Assembly: GCA_017650905.1 (NCBI GenBank)
Contig: JAGCDZ010000056.1
Location: 1 to 37,893, forward strand
Length of the DNA: 37,893 bases
From: Prevotella sp.
GTDB lineage: Bacteria > Bacteroidota > Bacteroidia > Bacteroidales > Bacteroidaceae
Direction: 5' to 3'
The notes below the pieces were generated by a model. That model did no database searches and was not told the DNA's origin. It saw only the letters and a list, made by a program, of their open reading frames with translations. The position numbers and the translations under genes were made by a program. Positions 16,096 to 24,229 of this stretch are shown here, one piece after another (the stretch's first letter is position 1; each line of letters begins with the position of its first letter).

Positions 16096-16791
16096 TCAAT
16101 TGCCTGTAGCCGATTCTATTGCATTGTCAACGGCACCGATGAGCACACGCCATACGGGCTTTTGCTGGGTGATGATCTGAATGTTACAAAGTGAACCAGT
16201 ATTTATCTTCAGGCCTTGGCTCTTTTCCCGACTCCATACCAGATGACCATCTTTCTCTTCGAGTATAACGCGTACCTCGTAGATAGCTTCACCATCTTTG
16301 ATGAACGCAGCTAAGGGATCCAACTTCAGCCGTCGTATAACATCTTCCTTAGTGGTTGGATATCGTTCGATTCCCTTCACTGTTCCGTAGGCATAACCCC
16401 AGTTCTCACGCTGCAGGTCAGCGGGTGTGGCCTGTACCTGTTGTTCTGGCTTCAATTTTCTCAGGTCGTTGAAGGTCACATAGCAGAGCATTTCCCGTCC
16501 TTGTGTCTCTGGCATTAACCAAGCTTGTCCATGACTCATCAATACACGGTCGTTGGTTTCGATGAGAGAGTCATTGACTGCTGTCATTTCGCCAAAGGGA
16601 AACACAATGCCTTGGGCTGTCACCTTGTCGTTGATGGTGCCGAAGGCACACCAATAAATGCCCACGGCTACCATAGCTAACATAGCACCTAACACCAATT
16701 TCAGCTTTGGCGAGGCCACACGCGCCATCTCCTCCGCTTCAATTTTGGCATCGATGGCTTCCAAGGCTTCCTTATTGAAAATGTCAGCCAT
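16096..16791 (-). CDS. Short HlyD-like bacteriocin secretion protein (NHLP system adaptor)
   Basis: A predicted periplasmic adaptor of a peptide exporter. The 231-aa protein has a soluble N-terminus, one transmembrane helix at about residues 29-50 (LKLVLGAMLAMVAVGIYWCAF), and then the typical segment GTINDKVTAQGIVFP with a beta-rich domain. It lacks the long coiled-coil arms and lipoyl halves of full HlyD proteins and is short for this group. It might not reach an outer-membrane channel. It starts 8 nt after the STAS gene stop and is 1 nt ahead of the C39 exporter, so they share an operon. Confidence 0.82.
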   Translation of the reverse strand: MADIFNKEALEAIDAKIEAEEMARVASPKLKLVLGAMLAMVAVGIYWCAFGTINDKVTAQGIVFPFGEMTAVNDSLIETNDRVLMSHGQAWLMPETQGREMLCYVTFNDLRKLKPEQQVQATPADLQRENWGYAYGTVKGIERYPTTKEDVIRRLKLDPLAAFIKDGEAIYEVRVILEEKDGHLVWSREKSQGLKINTGSLCNIQIITQQKPVWRVLIGAVDNAIESATGN

Positions 16792-16799
16792 ATTTCTGT

Positions 16800-17102
16800 T
16801 TATTGTTCAATGGTGATAATACGGGTAAAGCCGGTCATGTGAAAGATCTTGAAGATAGGGGCACTTACATGCGTCAACTTAATCTGTCCGTCGAGCTTAC
16901 GGGTCACGATGCGCATCATCTCTTGAATGACACGAAGACCAGAACTTGAGATGTATTGCAAGTCTGTGCAATCAAACTCCAGGTCTATGCCCTTTTCCAG
17001 CACAGCCTCTACCTCACGCTCAAATTGTGTGGCATTCAGGGTATCCACGCGTTCTCCGGTTTTTACAATGGTCTTTCCACCTTCTTTTTTAATCTGTGTC
17101 AT
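16800..17102 (-). CDS. STAS-domain anti-sigma factor antagonist-like protein
   Basis: A single STAS domain of 100 aa. The motif YISSSGLRVI (residues 50-59) aligns with the SpoIIAA phosphorylation site, so Ser54 is the likely switch residue. In known systems such proteins bind an anti-sigma kinase and are controlled by PP2C phosphatases. Neither partner gene is present in this window. It is 8 nt ahead of the HlyD-like gene, within the peptide-export operon. That links export to partner-switching or to a structural role at the membrane; which one is unknown. Confidence 0.88.
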   Translation of the reverse strand: MTQIKKEGGKTIVKTGERVDTLNATQFEREVEAVLEKGIDLEFDCTDLQYISSSGLRVIQEMMRIVTRKLDGQIKLTHVSAPIFKIFHMTGFTRIITIEQ

Positions 17103-17134
17103 AAATCTAAATAATCTGAGTGTTCTGATAAATC

Positions 17135-18106
17135 TTATAATATTTCATCAAAGGGGGTTGCGTTCACGCAGCGCAGGTTCTTTTCCAACTGGGCCGTACT
17201 GCTGGCACCTACCAGTACCGATGTGACACCCTTTTGATGGAGAATCCAGGCTAAGGCCATCTCTGCCAGCGTCTCCCCACGGTTCTGCGCCACCTCATTA
17301 TAATGGCGTAACTTTGCAAGCAATTCTGGTGTGAGCATGTCCTCTGTCAAGAATTTACCTTTCGACATACGAGAGTCCTGAGGGATGCCGTTTAGATAGC
17401 GGTCTGTCAGCAATCCTTGTGCCAAAGGAGAGAAGGAGATAAAACCGATGCCTTCCTCTGCGCAGAAATCGAGAATACCCTCTTCCTGCGGCTCACGGTC
17501 AAGCATGTTCAGTTTTCCTTGATAGATGAGCAGAGGCACGTCGCGCTCCTTCAGATATTTCGCAGCAAAACGCGTAGCTTCCAGCGGCCAACGGGAAATG
17601 CCGACATAGAGTGCCTTACCGGCTCGCACAATATCCACCAGGGCTTGGAGAGTTTCTTCCAAAGGCGTCACAGGATCGTAGCGATGGCTATAGAACAGGT
17701 CGACATAGTCGATTTTCATTCGTTTCAGACTCTGATCCAACGAGGCGATAAGGTATTTGCGTGAGCCCCAGTCGCCGTAAGGACCAGGCCACATGTCATA
17801 GCCGGCCTTCGACGAGATAAAAAGTTCATCGCGATACGGACGGAAATCCTCATCCATCAGTTTTCCCATGGTCTCTTCAGCAGAGCCATAGACGGGACCA
17901 TAGTTGTTGGCCAGGTCGAAATGGGTGATGCCATGATCAAAGGCATAATGGGTTATCTCACGACTGCGTTCGTAAGGGTCGACACTACCGAAATTATGCC
18001 AGAAGCCGAGGCTTACCTTGGGTAGCAACACTCCCGATCGCCCACAGCGTTCATATTCCATTCCGTTGCAGTAACGGTCTTTGTTAGCGTAATACAGTTC
18101 TTTCAT
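17135..18106 (-). CDS. Aldo/keto reductase, YghZ/L-glyceraldehyde-3-phosphate reductase-like
   Basis: An NADPH-dependent aldehyde or ketone reductase of 323 aa. The frame is open upstream, but the ATG at 18106 is chosen because the promoter (18123-18130) lies within the longer form and the family N-terminus starts there. Conserved residues include Asp and Tyr in FDLANNYG, Lys in ISSKAGYD and His in FYSHRYD. The phrases GYDMWPGPYGDWGSRKYL and LDQSLKRM are typical of the YghZ subfamily. It is the first gene of a minus-strand run, 32 nt ahead of the STAS gene, and no promoter is seen between them, so it may drive the peptide-export genes. Confidence 0.9.
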   Translation of the reverse strand: MKELYYANKDRYCNGMEYERCGRSGVLLPKVSLGFWHNFGSVDPYERSREITHYAFDHGITHFDLANNYGPVYGSAEETMGKLMDEDFRPYRDELFISSKAGYDMWPGPYGDWGSRKYLIASLDQSLKRMKIDYVDLFYSHRYDPVTPLEETLQALVDIVRAGKALYVGISRWPLEATRFAAKYLKERDVPLLIYQGKLNMLDREPQEEGILDFCAEEGIGFISFSPLAQGLLTDRYLNGIPQDSRMSKGKFLTEDMLTPELLAKLRHYNEVAQNRGETLAEMALAWILHQKGVTSVLVGASSTAQLEKNLRCVNATPFDEIL

Positions 18107-18122
18107 ATTGGTCGAATTTTTG

Positions 18123-18130
18123 CAAAGGTA
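18123..18130 (-). promoter_or_regulatory. -7 element of the aldo/keto reductase operon
   Basis: TACCTTTG followed by CA on the minus strand, 16 nt before the ATG. The -33 element is not clear. It may be the only promoter for the whole peptide-export operon. Confidence 0.6.
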
Positions 18131-18139
18131 ATTATTTTT

Positions 18140-18222
18140 ATTGAACATTGAACATTGAAAATTGAAAATTTTACATGCGGTTGCAAATTTTTCACTTTTA
18201 CTCTTCACTTTTCACTTCTTTT
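18140..18222. repeat. Heptamer-type tandem repeats between divergent genes
   Basis: Two GAACATT units then two GAAAATT units (18142-18170), followed by TTCACTTTTACTCTTCAC-like repeats (18190-18217). The repeats fill the space between the two divergent -7 elements. Confidence 0.6.
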
Positions 18223-18225
18223 TTG

Positions 18226-18233
18226 TAAATTTG
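18226..18233 (+). promoter_or_regulatory. -7 element of the nuclease gene
   Basis: TAAATTTG followed by CA, with 22 nt to the ATG at 18256. The context GTAAATTTGCACGC matches the GH3 promoter at 7265-7278 base for base. Confidence 0.6.
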
Positions 18234-18255
18234 CACGCAAAAAGTAACAGAAACG

Positions 18256-19122
18256 ATGACTAACCATCCCAATGAAGCCCCATATAAACTGACCCGATCG
18301 AAGGAGATGGAGGAAAAAATGCAGCGGTTTACCGATGCTGGAAAGTATGCTCAGGACCAGTTTATTGACTTTGAGCCCGAACGTCATATATACACTTACA
18401 ACGGTCAGGTTCGACTCCTACCTGTGAGTTCGCTGATTGCCTATTTTTTTGAGGAGTTCGATGCACAGGCTGTCGCCCAACGGCAATTCGAGCGCTACGG
18501 TACCCCTATCGAAGAGACATTGAAGAAATGGGAACGAATTGGCAAGATGGCCCGCGAGGTGGGCACATTCGTTCATGAACAGACAGAGAGCTATTTCCGT
18601 GATGGCACTTTTGCGACTGCTTGTCCTTTCACGTTTGAAGACCAGACAGAGATGATTGGTATTGAGAAGGAGCGTCAGTATTTTCTCCGATTCGTCAAAG
18701 ACTATGACATCCACCCTTACCGTCAGGAGTGGCCTGTCTACGACACAGACCTGAACGTCGCCGGTACCATCGACATGGTGTGCAGAATGGCTGACGGCGA
18801 GTTTACCATCTACGACTGGAAACGCAGTAGTAAGGTTGTGAACGCCCTTGGACAGCCCGTAGTGGAAGCTTTTGGCGGTAAACAGAGCTTCAATGGCATC
18901 TCGCTGCCCGACACTCCTTTCTATCACTACTGCATCCAGCAGAACCTCTATCGTTATATGCTCGAAGCCAATTATGGCGTGAAGGTAAAGGCGATGAATC
19001 TGGTAGTGCTTTGTGCCGACTATCCTTCGTATGTGGTGGTCAATGTGCCAAAGATGGATGAGGTTATCCAGCAGATCATTGCTGTCTGCCATGAAAAGGA
19101 TCTCGGTCACAAGTTACTTTAA
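18256..19122 (+). CDS. PD-(D/E)XK superfamily nuclease (RecB/Cas4-like fold)
   Basis: A predicted DNA nuclease of 288 aa. The core motifs are visible: a Glu in QEWPVYD, Asp in VAGTIDMVCR, Asp-x-Lys in TIYDWKRS, and a downstream QNLYRYMLE helix that fits the QxxxY motif of RecB-type nucleases. No helicase domain and no Cys cluster are present, so it is neither AddB nor classical Cas4. There is no CRISPR or phage context. It may act in repair or DNA uptake, which is inference only. Confidence 0.82.
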   Translation: MTNHPNEAPYKLTRSKEMEEKMQRFTDAGKYAQDQFIDFEPERHIYTYNGQVRLLPVSSLIAYFFEEFDAQAVAQRQFERYGTPIEETLKKWERIGKMAREVGTFVHEQTESYFRDGTFATACPFTFEDQTEMIGIEKERQYFLRFVKDYDIHPYRQEWPVYDTDLNVAGTIDMVCRMADGEFTIYDWKRSSKVVNALGQPVVEAFGGKQSFNGISLPDTPFYHYCIQQNLYRYMLEANYGVKVKAMNLVVLCADYPSYVVVNVPKMDEVIQQIIAVCHEKDLGHKLL

Positions 19123-19217
19123 CTCGTGATACCTCCTGCAAAGCCGAAAGATAAGCGACCTTGTGAAGGACGCTGTTATCATCAACGGCAAGAAAATGAT
19201 AATTAGATCATCATAAA

Positions 19218-20558
19218 ATGTCTGACCAATCCCTGAAGCGACAGTTGAAAGTACTCACCATCCCAGTGTTCATCGAGATGGCGCTGGTGATGCTCTTGGG
19301 TGCTGTCGACACCGTGATGCTGAGCCGTTATAGCGACAACAGCGTAGCGGCGGTGGGACTCGACAACCAACTTATCTCACTCGTTTTCCTCGTATATCAG
19401 TTCTTCTCGATGGGTGCTGCCATTCTTTGTGCGCAGTACATTGGGGCAGGACTGAGGAAGCGGCTGGTGCAGGTGGTGGGTATGGCGCTGGTAGTAAACC
19501 TGATGCTCGGCCTCGTGGTCAGTGCCTTACTCTTTTTTTACGCAGAACAATTACTGCAGCTAATGGGATTAAGGCCAGAGCTGATGGGCGACGGATTGGT
19601 GTACCTACGGTTAACGGGAGCGCTGTCGTTCTTCCAGGCGCTGTCGCTCACATTCTCAGCTTCACTAAGAAGTGCCGACAAGGTGGTCTATCCGATGGTA
19701 GTGACGGGTATCGTCAACGTTTTGAATATCTTAGGTAACTACGCACTGATTTTCGGACATTGGGGTTGTCCGCAGATGGGCGTCGAGGGTGCTGCCATCG
19801 CTACCGCTGCTAGCCGGGCAGTCGCCATGGTGCTGCTTGCCGTTATCCATTTCAAGGTGCATATCCCTCGCTTCCCGTTGTATTATTTCAGACCAATTCC
19901 CTGGAAGGAGCTGAAAAACCTGCTCTACATAGGCATTCCCGCCATGAGTGAGAATATCTCCTATTGTCTCTCACAGGTGGTCATTACTTTTTTCATCAAC
20001 CAGATTAGCAACGAGGCACTGGCTACGCGAACCTACTGCCACAACATGATCATGTTCGTCTATCTGTTCTGTATCAGCATCACGCAGGGTGGCGATATTC
20101 TTGTAGGGCATCTCGTTGGCCAGCGACGCCATCAGGCTGCTTATGTCCTCGGCAACTACTTTTTCCGCTGGTCAATGATTATTACGCTCACCGGCTCGGC
20201 GTTGCTTGCACTTTGTGGACGCAGTATCCTCAATGCCTTCACCGACAATCAGGAGATCATTACCATGGGTGTCTGGGTGCTTTTCGTCGATTGGTTTCTG
20301 GAGATTGGGCGCACGTCGAACATCTTTGCTGTTGGAACACTACGGGCCACGGGCGATGCCATCTATCCCGTTGTCATCGCTATCATCTTCAATTGGAGCA
20401 TCGCCGTTGGCGTGAGTTACGTCATCGGCATTCCGCTCGGCTATGGACTTGTGGGCATGTGGGTTGGTTTTGCCCTCGATGAGAACGTTCGCGGCATCAT
20501 CCTGATGCGCCGCTGGCGGTCGGGCAAGTGGAAAAACAAAGGATTTGTTGAAAAATGA
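19218..20558 (+). CDS. MATE family efflux transporter
   Basis: A multidrug or toxin extrusion pump of 446 aa with about twelve transmembrane helices, normally driven by Na+ or H+. The family pattern appears early (PVFIEMALVMLLGAVDTVMLSRYS) and in the second half (GIPAMSENISYCLSQVV), shown here in outline, consistent with the internal two-fold repeat of MATE proteins. The substrate is unknown. It starts about 95 nt after the nuclease; that gap holds no recognisable gene. Confidence 0.9.
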   Translation: MSDQSLKRQLKVLTIPVFIEMALVMLLGAVDTVMLSRYSDNSVAAVGLDNQLISLVFLVYQFFSMGAAILCAQYIGAGLRKRLVQVVGMALVVNLMLGLVVSALLFFYAEQLLQLMGLRPELMGDGLVYLRLTGALSFFQALSLTFSASLRSADKVVYPMVVTGIVNVLNILGNYALIFGHWGCPQMGVEGAAIATAASRAVAMVLLAVIHFKVHIPRFPLYYFRPIPWKELKNLLYIGIPAMSENISYCLSQVVITFFINQISNEALATRTYCHNMIMFVYLFCISITQGGDILVGHLVGQRRHQAAYVLGNYFFRWSMIITLTGSALLALCGRSILNAFTDNQEIITMGVWVLFVDWFLEIGRTSNIFAVGTLRATGDAIYPVVIAIIFNWSIAVGVSYVIGIPLGYGLVGMWVGFALDENVRGIILMRRWRSGKWKNKGFVEK

Positions 20559-20620
20559 TTGTATAGTGGTTTGCTTCAACAGATTTGGTATTTTCAATCC
20601 AAAAAAACGCAAAATAATTT

Positions 20621-20649
20621 TTTGCATTCGGAGGTTTTTATTATCTTTG
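20621..20649 (+). promoter_or_regulatory. Promoter of the importer ATPase gene
   Basis: TATCTTTG at 20642-20649 is a perfect -7 element. The nearest TTTG (20621-20624) is 17 nt upstream, slightly short. This is the only -7 box here not followed by CA. The leader to 20660 is about 6 nt. Confidence 0.6.
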
Positions 20650-20659
20650 TGGCGCAGAT

Positions 20660-21466
20660 ATGGAGATAGAGAGCATCATACTTAAAAACCTAAGTATCGG
20701 CTATCATACGAAAAACGGTACTCGTATGGTGGCGGATGGAATTAATGCGGCCATTCGACAAGAGGAATTGACGTGTTTGTTGGGAGCCAACGGTGTGGGT
20801 AAATCGACACTTTTACGGACACTCTCCGCCTTCCAGCCAAAACTTGGTGGGGAGATTCTGCTTTTCCCATCACTCAACACTCATCACCCAACACCTATCA
20901 CTTCTTTTTCTGATAAGGAACTGAGCCGGATAATTGGCGTAGTGCTGACAGAGAAGCCCGATATCAGGAACATGACGGTTCGCGAGTTGGTGGCCTTGGG
21001 ACGTTCACCCTATACGGGTTTCTGGGGAACACTTCACAATAAGGACTGGCAAGTGGTGGATGAAGCCATTGAGGCCGTGGGAATCAGCAACCTGCGTGAA
21101 CGGATGGTGCATACCCTCAGCGACGGAGAGCGACAGAAGGTGATGATTGCAAAGGCTCTGGCGCAACAGACGCCCGTCATCTTCCTTGATGAACCTACGG
21201 CCTTCCTCGATTTCCCTAGCAAGGTAGAAATGATGCAGTTGCTGCGCCGTCTGGCTAGAACGGCGCAAAAGACTATCTTCCTCTCGACGCACGACTTCGA
21301 GCTGGCCCTCCAAGTTGCAGACAGACTTTGGCTGATGGAAAGTAAAGGAGTCAGTATCGGGACGCCTCAGGAACTTGCGGAAAGCGGTGCCCTCGCCAGA
21401 TATGTAGAGCGACCGGGCATCACCTTCGATGCACAGACATTGACGGTGAGAGTTAATAGTGAATAG
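20660..21466 (+). CDS. ABC importer ATP-binding protein (FecE/BtuD type)
   Basis: The ATPase of a type II importer for iron chelates or cobalamin, 268 aa. Walker A GANGVGKSTL, signature LSDGERQKVMIAKAL, Walker B VIFLDEPTAFLD and the H-loop STHDFE are all present. The matching FecCD/BtuC permease is probably the gene at 22500-23498 on the opposite strand. The CobD-like gene 2 nt downstream favours a cobalamin or corrinoid substrate. No substrate-binding protein is in the window. Confidence 0.9.
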   Translation: MEIESIILKNLSIGYHTKNGTRMVADGINAAIRQEELTCLLGANGVGKSTLLRTLSAFQPKLGGEILLFPSLNTHHPTPITSFSDKELSRIIGVVLTEKPDIRNMTVRELVALGRSPYTGFWGTLHNKDWQVVDEAIEAVGISNLRERMVHTLSDGERQKVMIAKALAQQTPVIFLDEPTAFLDFPSKVEMMQLLRRLARTAQKTIFLSTHDFELALQVADRLWLMESKGVSIGTPQELAESGALARYVERPGITFDAQTLTVRVNSE

Positions 21467-21468
21467 TT

Positions 21469-22488
21469 ATGATCTTCGGACACGGTGATGACACCTATCG
21501 CTATGGCGACAAAGTAAAAATAAACTTCAGTTCTAACATCTATCAGAAAGCTGATCTGACAGGACTGGAGGAATATTTGTCGCAACACATCGATGCCATC
21601 CGACATTATCCGGCTCCTGTAGCTCAAGAGTTAGAGGAAATGATTGCCAGTAAACTCGAGATTCCTGCTAACATGGTAATGGTGACCAGCGGTGCCAATG
21701 AAGCCATCTACCTGATAGCACAGCTATATCGTGGCTGGACGTCAATCATTCCACAGCCTACCTATCACGAATATGAGGATGCTTGTAAGATGTTCGGTCA
21801 TTTGATATCCTATGAGCGCACTGATGAATTGGATATATTGCCCCAAGATCGCATCTATTGGCTTTGCAATCCTGACAATCCCACAGGCAATGTGATATTA
21901 AAACCGCTACTGATGCGCATCATCAAGCAACATCCGCGCTATCTATATGTACTTGACCAGTCGTATGCCGACTATACGATACAGGCAGTCATCAGGCCAA
22001 AGGAAATCGTAGATAGCTACAATGCGATGATGATTCGCTCGTTTTCTAAGAAATATTGTGTTCCAGGTCTTAGGTTAGGCTATTTCATTGCCTCGCCCAT
22101 CATCATAGAACGGATGCGACAGATACGGCAGCCTTGGACGGTGAATATACTAGCTATCGAAGCAGGAAAGTATCTGATAGAGCACGACCCAAAGGTACTA
22201 CCTGACATGCAAGTATATCTTGCTGAAGCCCAACGGTTGAAGAACGAATTGCAAAAAATTGAAGGGCTGATGGTGATGGATACCTTTACCCACTATATGC
22301 TTGTTAATATCGACTGGACCTCTTCGCTGGAACTGAAAAACTGGTTGATAAAGCATCATGGCATATTGATTCGCGATGCCTCCAACTTCCATGGGCTTGA
22401 TGACCACTGTTTTCGTGTGGCCGCCCAGTCACCCGAAGAAAACGATGCCCTCATCACAGCCATCAAGGAATTCAAAGCCACGAAGTAA
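21469..22488 (+). CDS. Class I/II aminotransferase, CobD (threonine-phosphate decarboxylase)-like
   Basis: A PLP-dependent fold I enzyme of 339 aa. Lys194 in SFSKKYCVPGLRLGY is the Schiff-base lysine, with NPDNPTG (134-140) and Asp163/Tyr166 for PLP. The N-terminus (HGDDTYRYG, then INFSSNI and RHYP) resembles CobD, which makes aminopropanol phosphate for the cobalamin nucleotide loop. HisC-type histidinol-phosphate aminotransferase is the alternative. It begins 2 nt after the importer ATPase in an AATAGTGAATAG repeat and ends 11 nt from the convergent permease. The position beside a BtuCD-like importer supports corrinoid salvage. Confidence 0.8.
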   Translation: MIFGHGDDTYRYGDKVKINFSSNIYQKADLTGLEEYLSQHIDAIRHYPAPVAQELEEMIASKLEIPANMVMVTSGANEAIYLIAQLYRGWTSIIPQPTYHEYEDACKMFGHLISYERTDELDILPQDRIYWLCNPDNPTGNVILKPLLMRIIKQHPRYLYVLDQSYADYTIQAVIRPKEIVDSYNAMMIRSFSKKYCVPGLRLGYFIASPIIIERMRQIRQPWTVNILAIEAGKYLIEHDPKVLPDMQVYLAEAQRLKNELQKIEGLMVMDTFTHYMLVNIDWTSSLELKNWLIKHHGILIRDASNFHGLDDHCFRVAAQSPEENDALITAIKEFKATK

Positions 22489-22499
22489 TTTCCCACTTT

Positions 22500-23498
22500 T
22501 CACTTCTTCATGATAACGTAGATGATGACAGGCGCACCTATGATTGGTGTGACAGCGTTTAGCGGTATAACTCCATTTTCGCCAGGCAGGAAACAGACAA
22601 GATTGCAGATGAGGGCTATTACGGCTCCGCAGAGTATCGTAGCAGGCAGGAGAACACGGTGATTGTCTGTGGAAAGTAACAATCTGGCAATATGGGGTAC
22701 TGCCAGACCAATGAAGGCCACAGGACCACAGAAGGCAGTGGTGATGGCAGTGAGAATGCCTGTCACAATCAGCAGCCAATTACGGGTTCGGAGGATATTG
22801 ATACCCAAGTTCTCTGCATATTGGTCACCCAACATGAGGGCATTCAGCGGTTTGATGAGCAGCAGCGCACCTATCAGTCCTGCGATAGTGACAGTGGCAA
22901 AAACGGGCATTGTCTGCATCGATACACCTCCGAAGGAGCCCATGCCCCACACCATATACGATTTCACGCCTTCGTCAGTAGCAAAGAAATTGAGCAGCGA
23001 GATGGCAGAGTTGCTGATATAGCCAATCATGATACCGATGATAAGCAGCATCACATTGTTACGCACAAGGGTGGAGAAGAAAAAGATAAGGGCCATCACA
23101 GCCATAGCGCCCACAAAGGCTGCAGCCAAAATGGCTACAAAGCCGGAGAGACTGACGGAGCCTGCTGAGATGCTGCCACCAAGAAGCAACATGACCAAAG
23201 CCACGCCAAGACCTGCACCGCTGTTGATACCAAAGATACTTGGACCAGCCAAGGGGTTTCTGAAAGCCGTTTGTAGCATCAGTCCGCTCACAGCCAATGC
23301 TCCTCCGCAGAGAGTCGCAGTAATGGCTTGTGGTAATCGAGATTCGAGAATGATATATCGCCAGGAAGGCTTGGCACTATCATCGCCCATAAGGATGCTG
23401 ACGACATCGCCCACAGGAATCCTGACCGACCCCATCACCAGATTCAGCGCAAACAGGATGATGATCATTATCCCCAGCAGTATGATTTGCTTCTTCAT
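22500..23498 (-). CDS. FecCD/BtuC family ABC importer permease
   Basis: A membrane subunit of a siderophore, heme or cobalamin importer, 332 aa with about ten transmembrane helices. The family signatures SRLPQAITATLCGGALAVSG and NPLAGPSIFGINSGAGLGV and the late GLAVPHIAR region are visible. It lies convergent to its likely ATPase partner, which is unusual because such subunits are normally on one strand. It is the third gene of a minus-strand run after the Fur-type regulator and the HAD gene, with a 32-nt gap from HAD, so metal control of its expression is plausible. Confidence 0.9.
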   Translation of the reverse strand: MKKQIILLGIMIIILFALNLVMGSVRIPVGDVVSILMGDDSAKPSWRYIILESRLPQAITATLCGGALAVSGLMLQTAFRNPLAGPSIFGINSGAGLGVALVMLLLGGSISAGSVSLSGFVAILAAAFVGAMAVMALIFFFSTLVRNNVMLLIIGIMIGYISNSAISLLNFFATDEGVKSYMVWGMGSFGGVSMQTMPVFATVTIAGLIGALLLIKPLNALMLGDQYAENLGINILRTRNWLLIVTGILTAITTAFCGPVAFIGLAVPHIARLLLSTDNHRVLLPATILCGAVIALICNLVCFLPGENGVIPLNAVTPIIGAPVIIYVIMKK

Positions 23499-23530
23499 AT
23501 GTCCTGAATTCTTTGAACTCCCAGTCTCCT

Positions 23531-24229
23531 TTAAATATACTTCAGTATCTCGCTAAAATGTTCTATCTTCACCATCTGCTCGTGGTCGAAGTCTTCCACA
23601 TGCTCTAATTGCCAGGTTACATGGAAGGGGATATAGATGGCTGAAGCACCGATGGCCAAGGCTGGAGCAATGTCGCTTTTCAATGAGTTACCGACCATCA
23701 GCAGTTCTGAGGGGTGAATATGCTGGTGCTCGCAGAGGGCGATAAACTCGGCCTGTGATTTGTCGGAGGTGATTTCCACATCGTCGAAGTATTTCAGCAA
23801 GCCCGAGCGCTTGAGCTTGTTCTCCTGGTCCTGCAATTCGCCTTTGGTAAACACTACCATCTTACATCCGTCATCATCCATCTTTCTTCTCAACTCTCTC
23901 AGCGTCTCTTCTACTTCCGGCAATGGGGTGGCGGGCAGATGGAGCAGTCGTTTGCAGTCCTTCAGCAGTTCGGAGAGGGTAGAGGTGCTCAGGTCGTTGC
24001 CAGCCACTCGCATGGCAGTCTCGAGGATGCTGATGGTGAAAGCCTTGCAGCCATAGCCAAGGTCGGCCATATTGCCTGATTCCGTGTTAAAAAGTTCTTG
24101 TTTCGGATTCTCGCAATAGGGCGCAATAAGGCTATAGAGGTGTTCCTCCACTTCCTCGAAATGTGACTGGCAGTCCCACAACGTATCATCCGCATCGAAG
24201 GCGATTATTTTGATTGGCAGTTTGGACAT
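23531..24229 (-). CDS. HAD-superfamily hydrolase
   Basis: A predicted small-molecule phosphatase of 232 aa. Motif I FDADDT gives the nucleophile Asp12 and the acid Asp14. Motif II is Thr in VVFTKGE, motif III Lys in ITSDKSQ, and motif IV GNSLKSD with the metal-binding Asp. The substrate is unknown. Its 5' end overlaps the 3' end of the Fur-family gene by 25 nt, so the two are translationally coupled. Confidence 0.87.
   Translation of the reverse strand: MSKLPIKIIAFDADDTLWDCQSHFEEVEEHLYSLIAPYCENPKQELFNTESGNMADLGYGCKAFTISILETAMRVAGNDLSTSTLSELLKDCKRLLHLPATPLPEVEETLRELRRKMDDDGCKMVVFTKGELQDQENKLKRSGLLKYFDDVEITSDKSQAEFIALCEHQHIHPSELLMVGNSLKSDIAPALAIGASAIYIPFHVTWQLEHVEDFDHEQMVKIEHFSEILKYI

Noticed and set aside
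13962-17102. A modification enzyme such as LanM, YcaO or radical SAM in the peptide operon.
   Set aside because: None of the genes from 11659 to 18106 has motifs of these families. The aldo/keto reductase is of the YghZ type and is not a known RiPP-modifying enzyme.
17135-18208. A longer aldo/keto reductase starting at 18208.
   Set aside because: The extra 34 codons are encoded by heptamer repeats and the promoter, and they do not resemble the family N-terminus.
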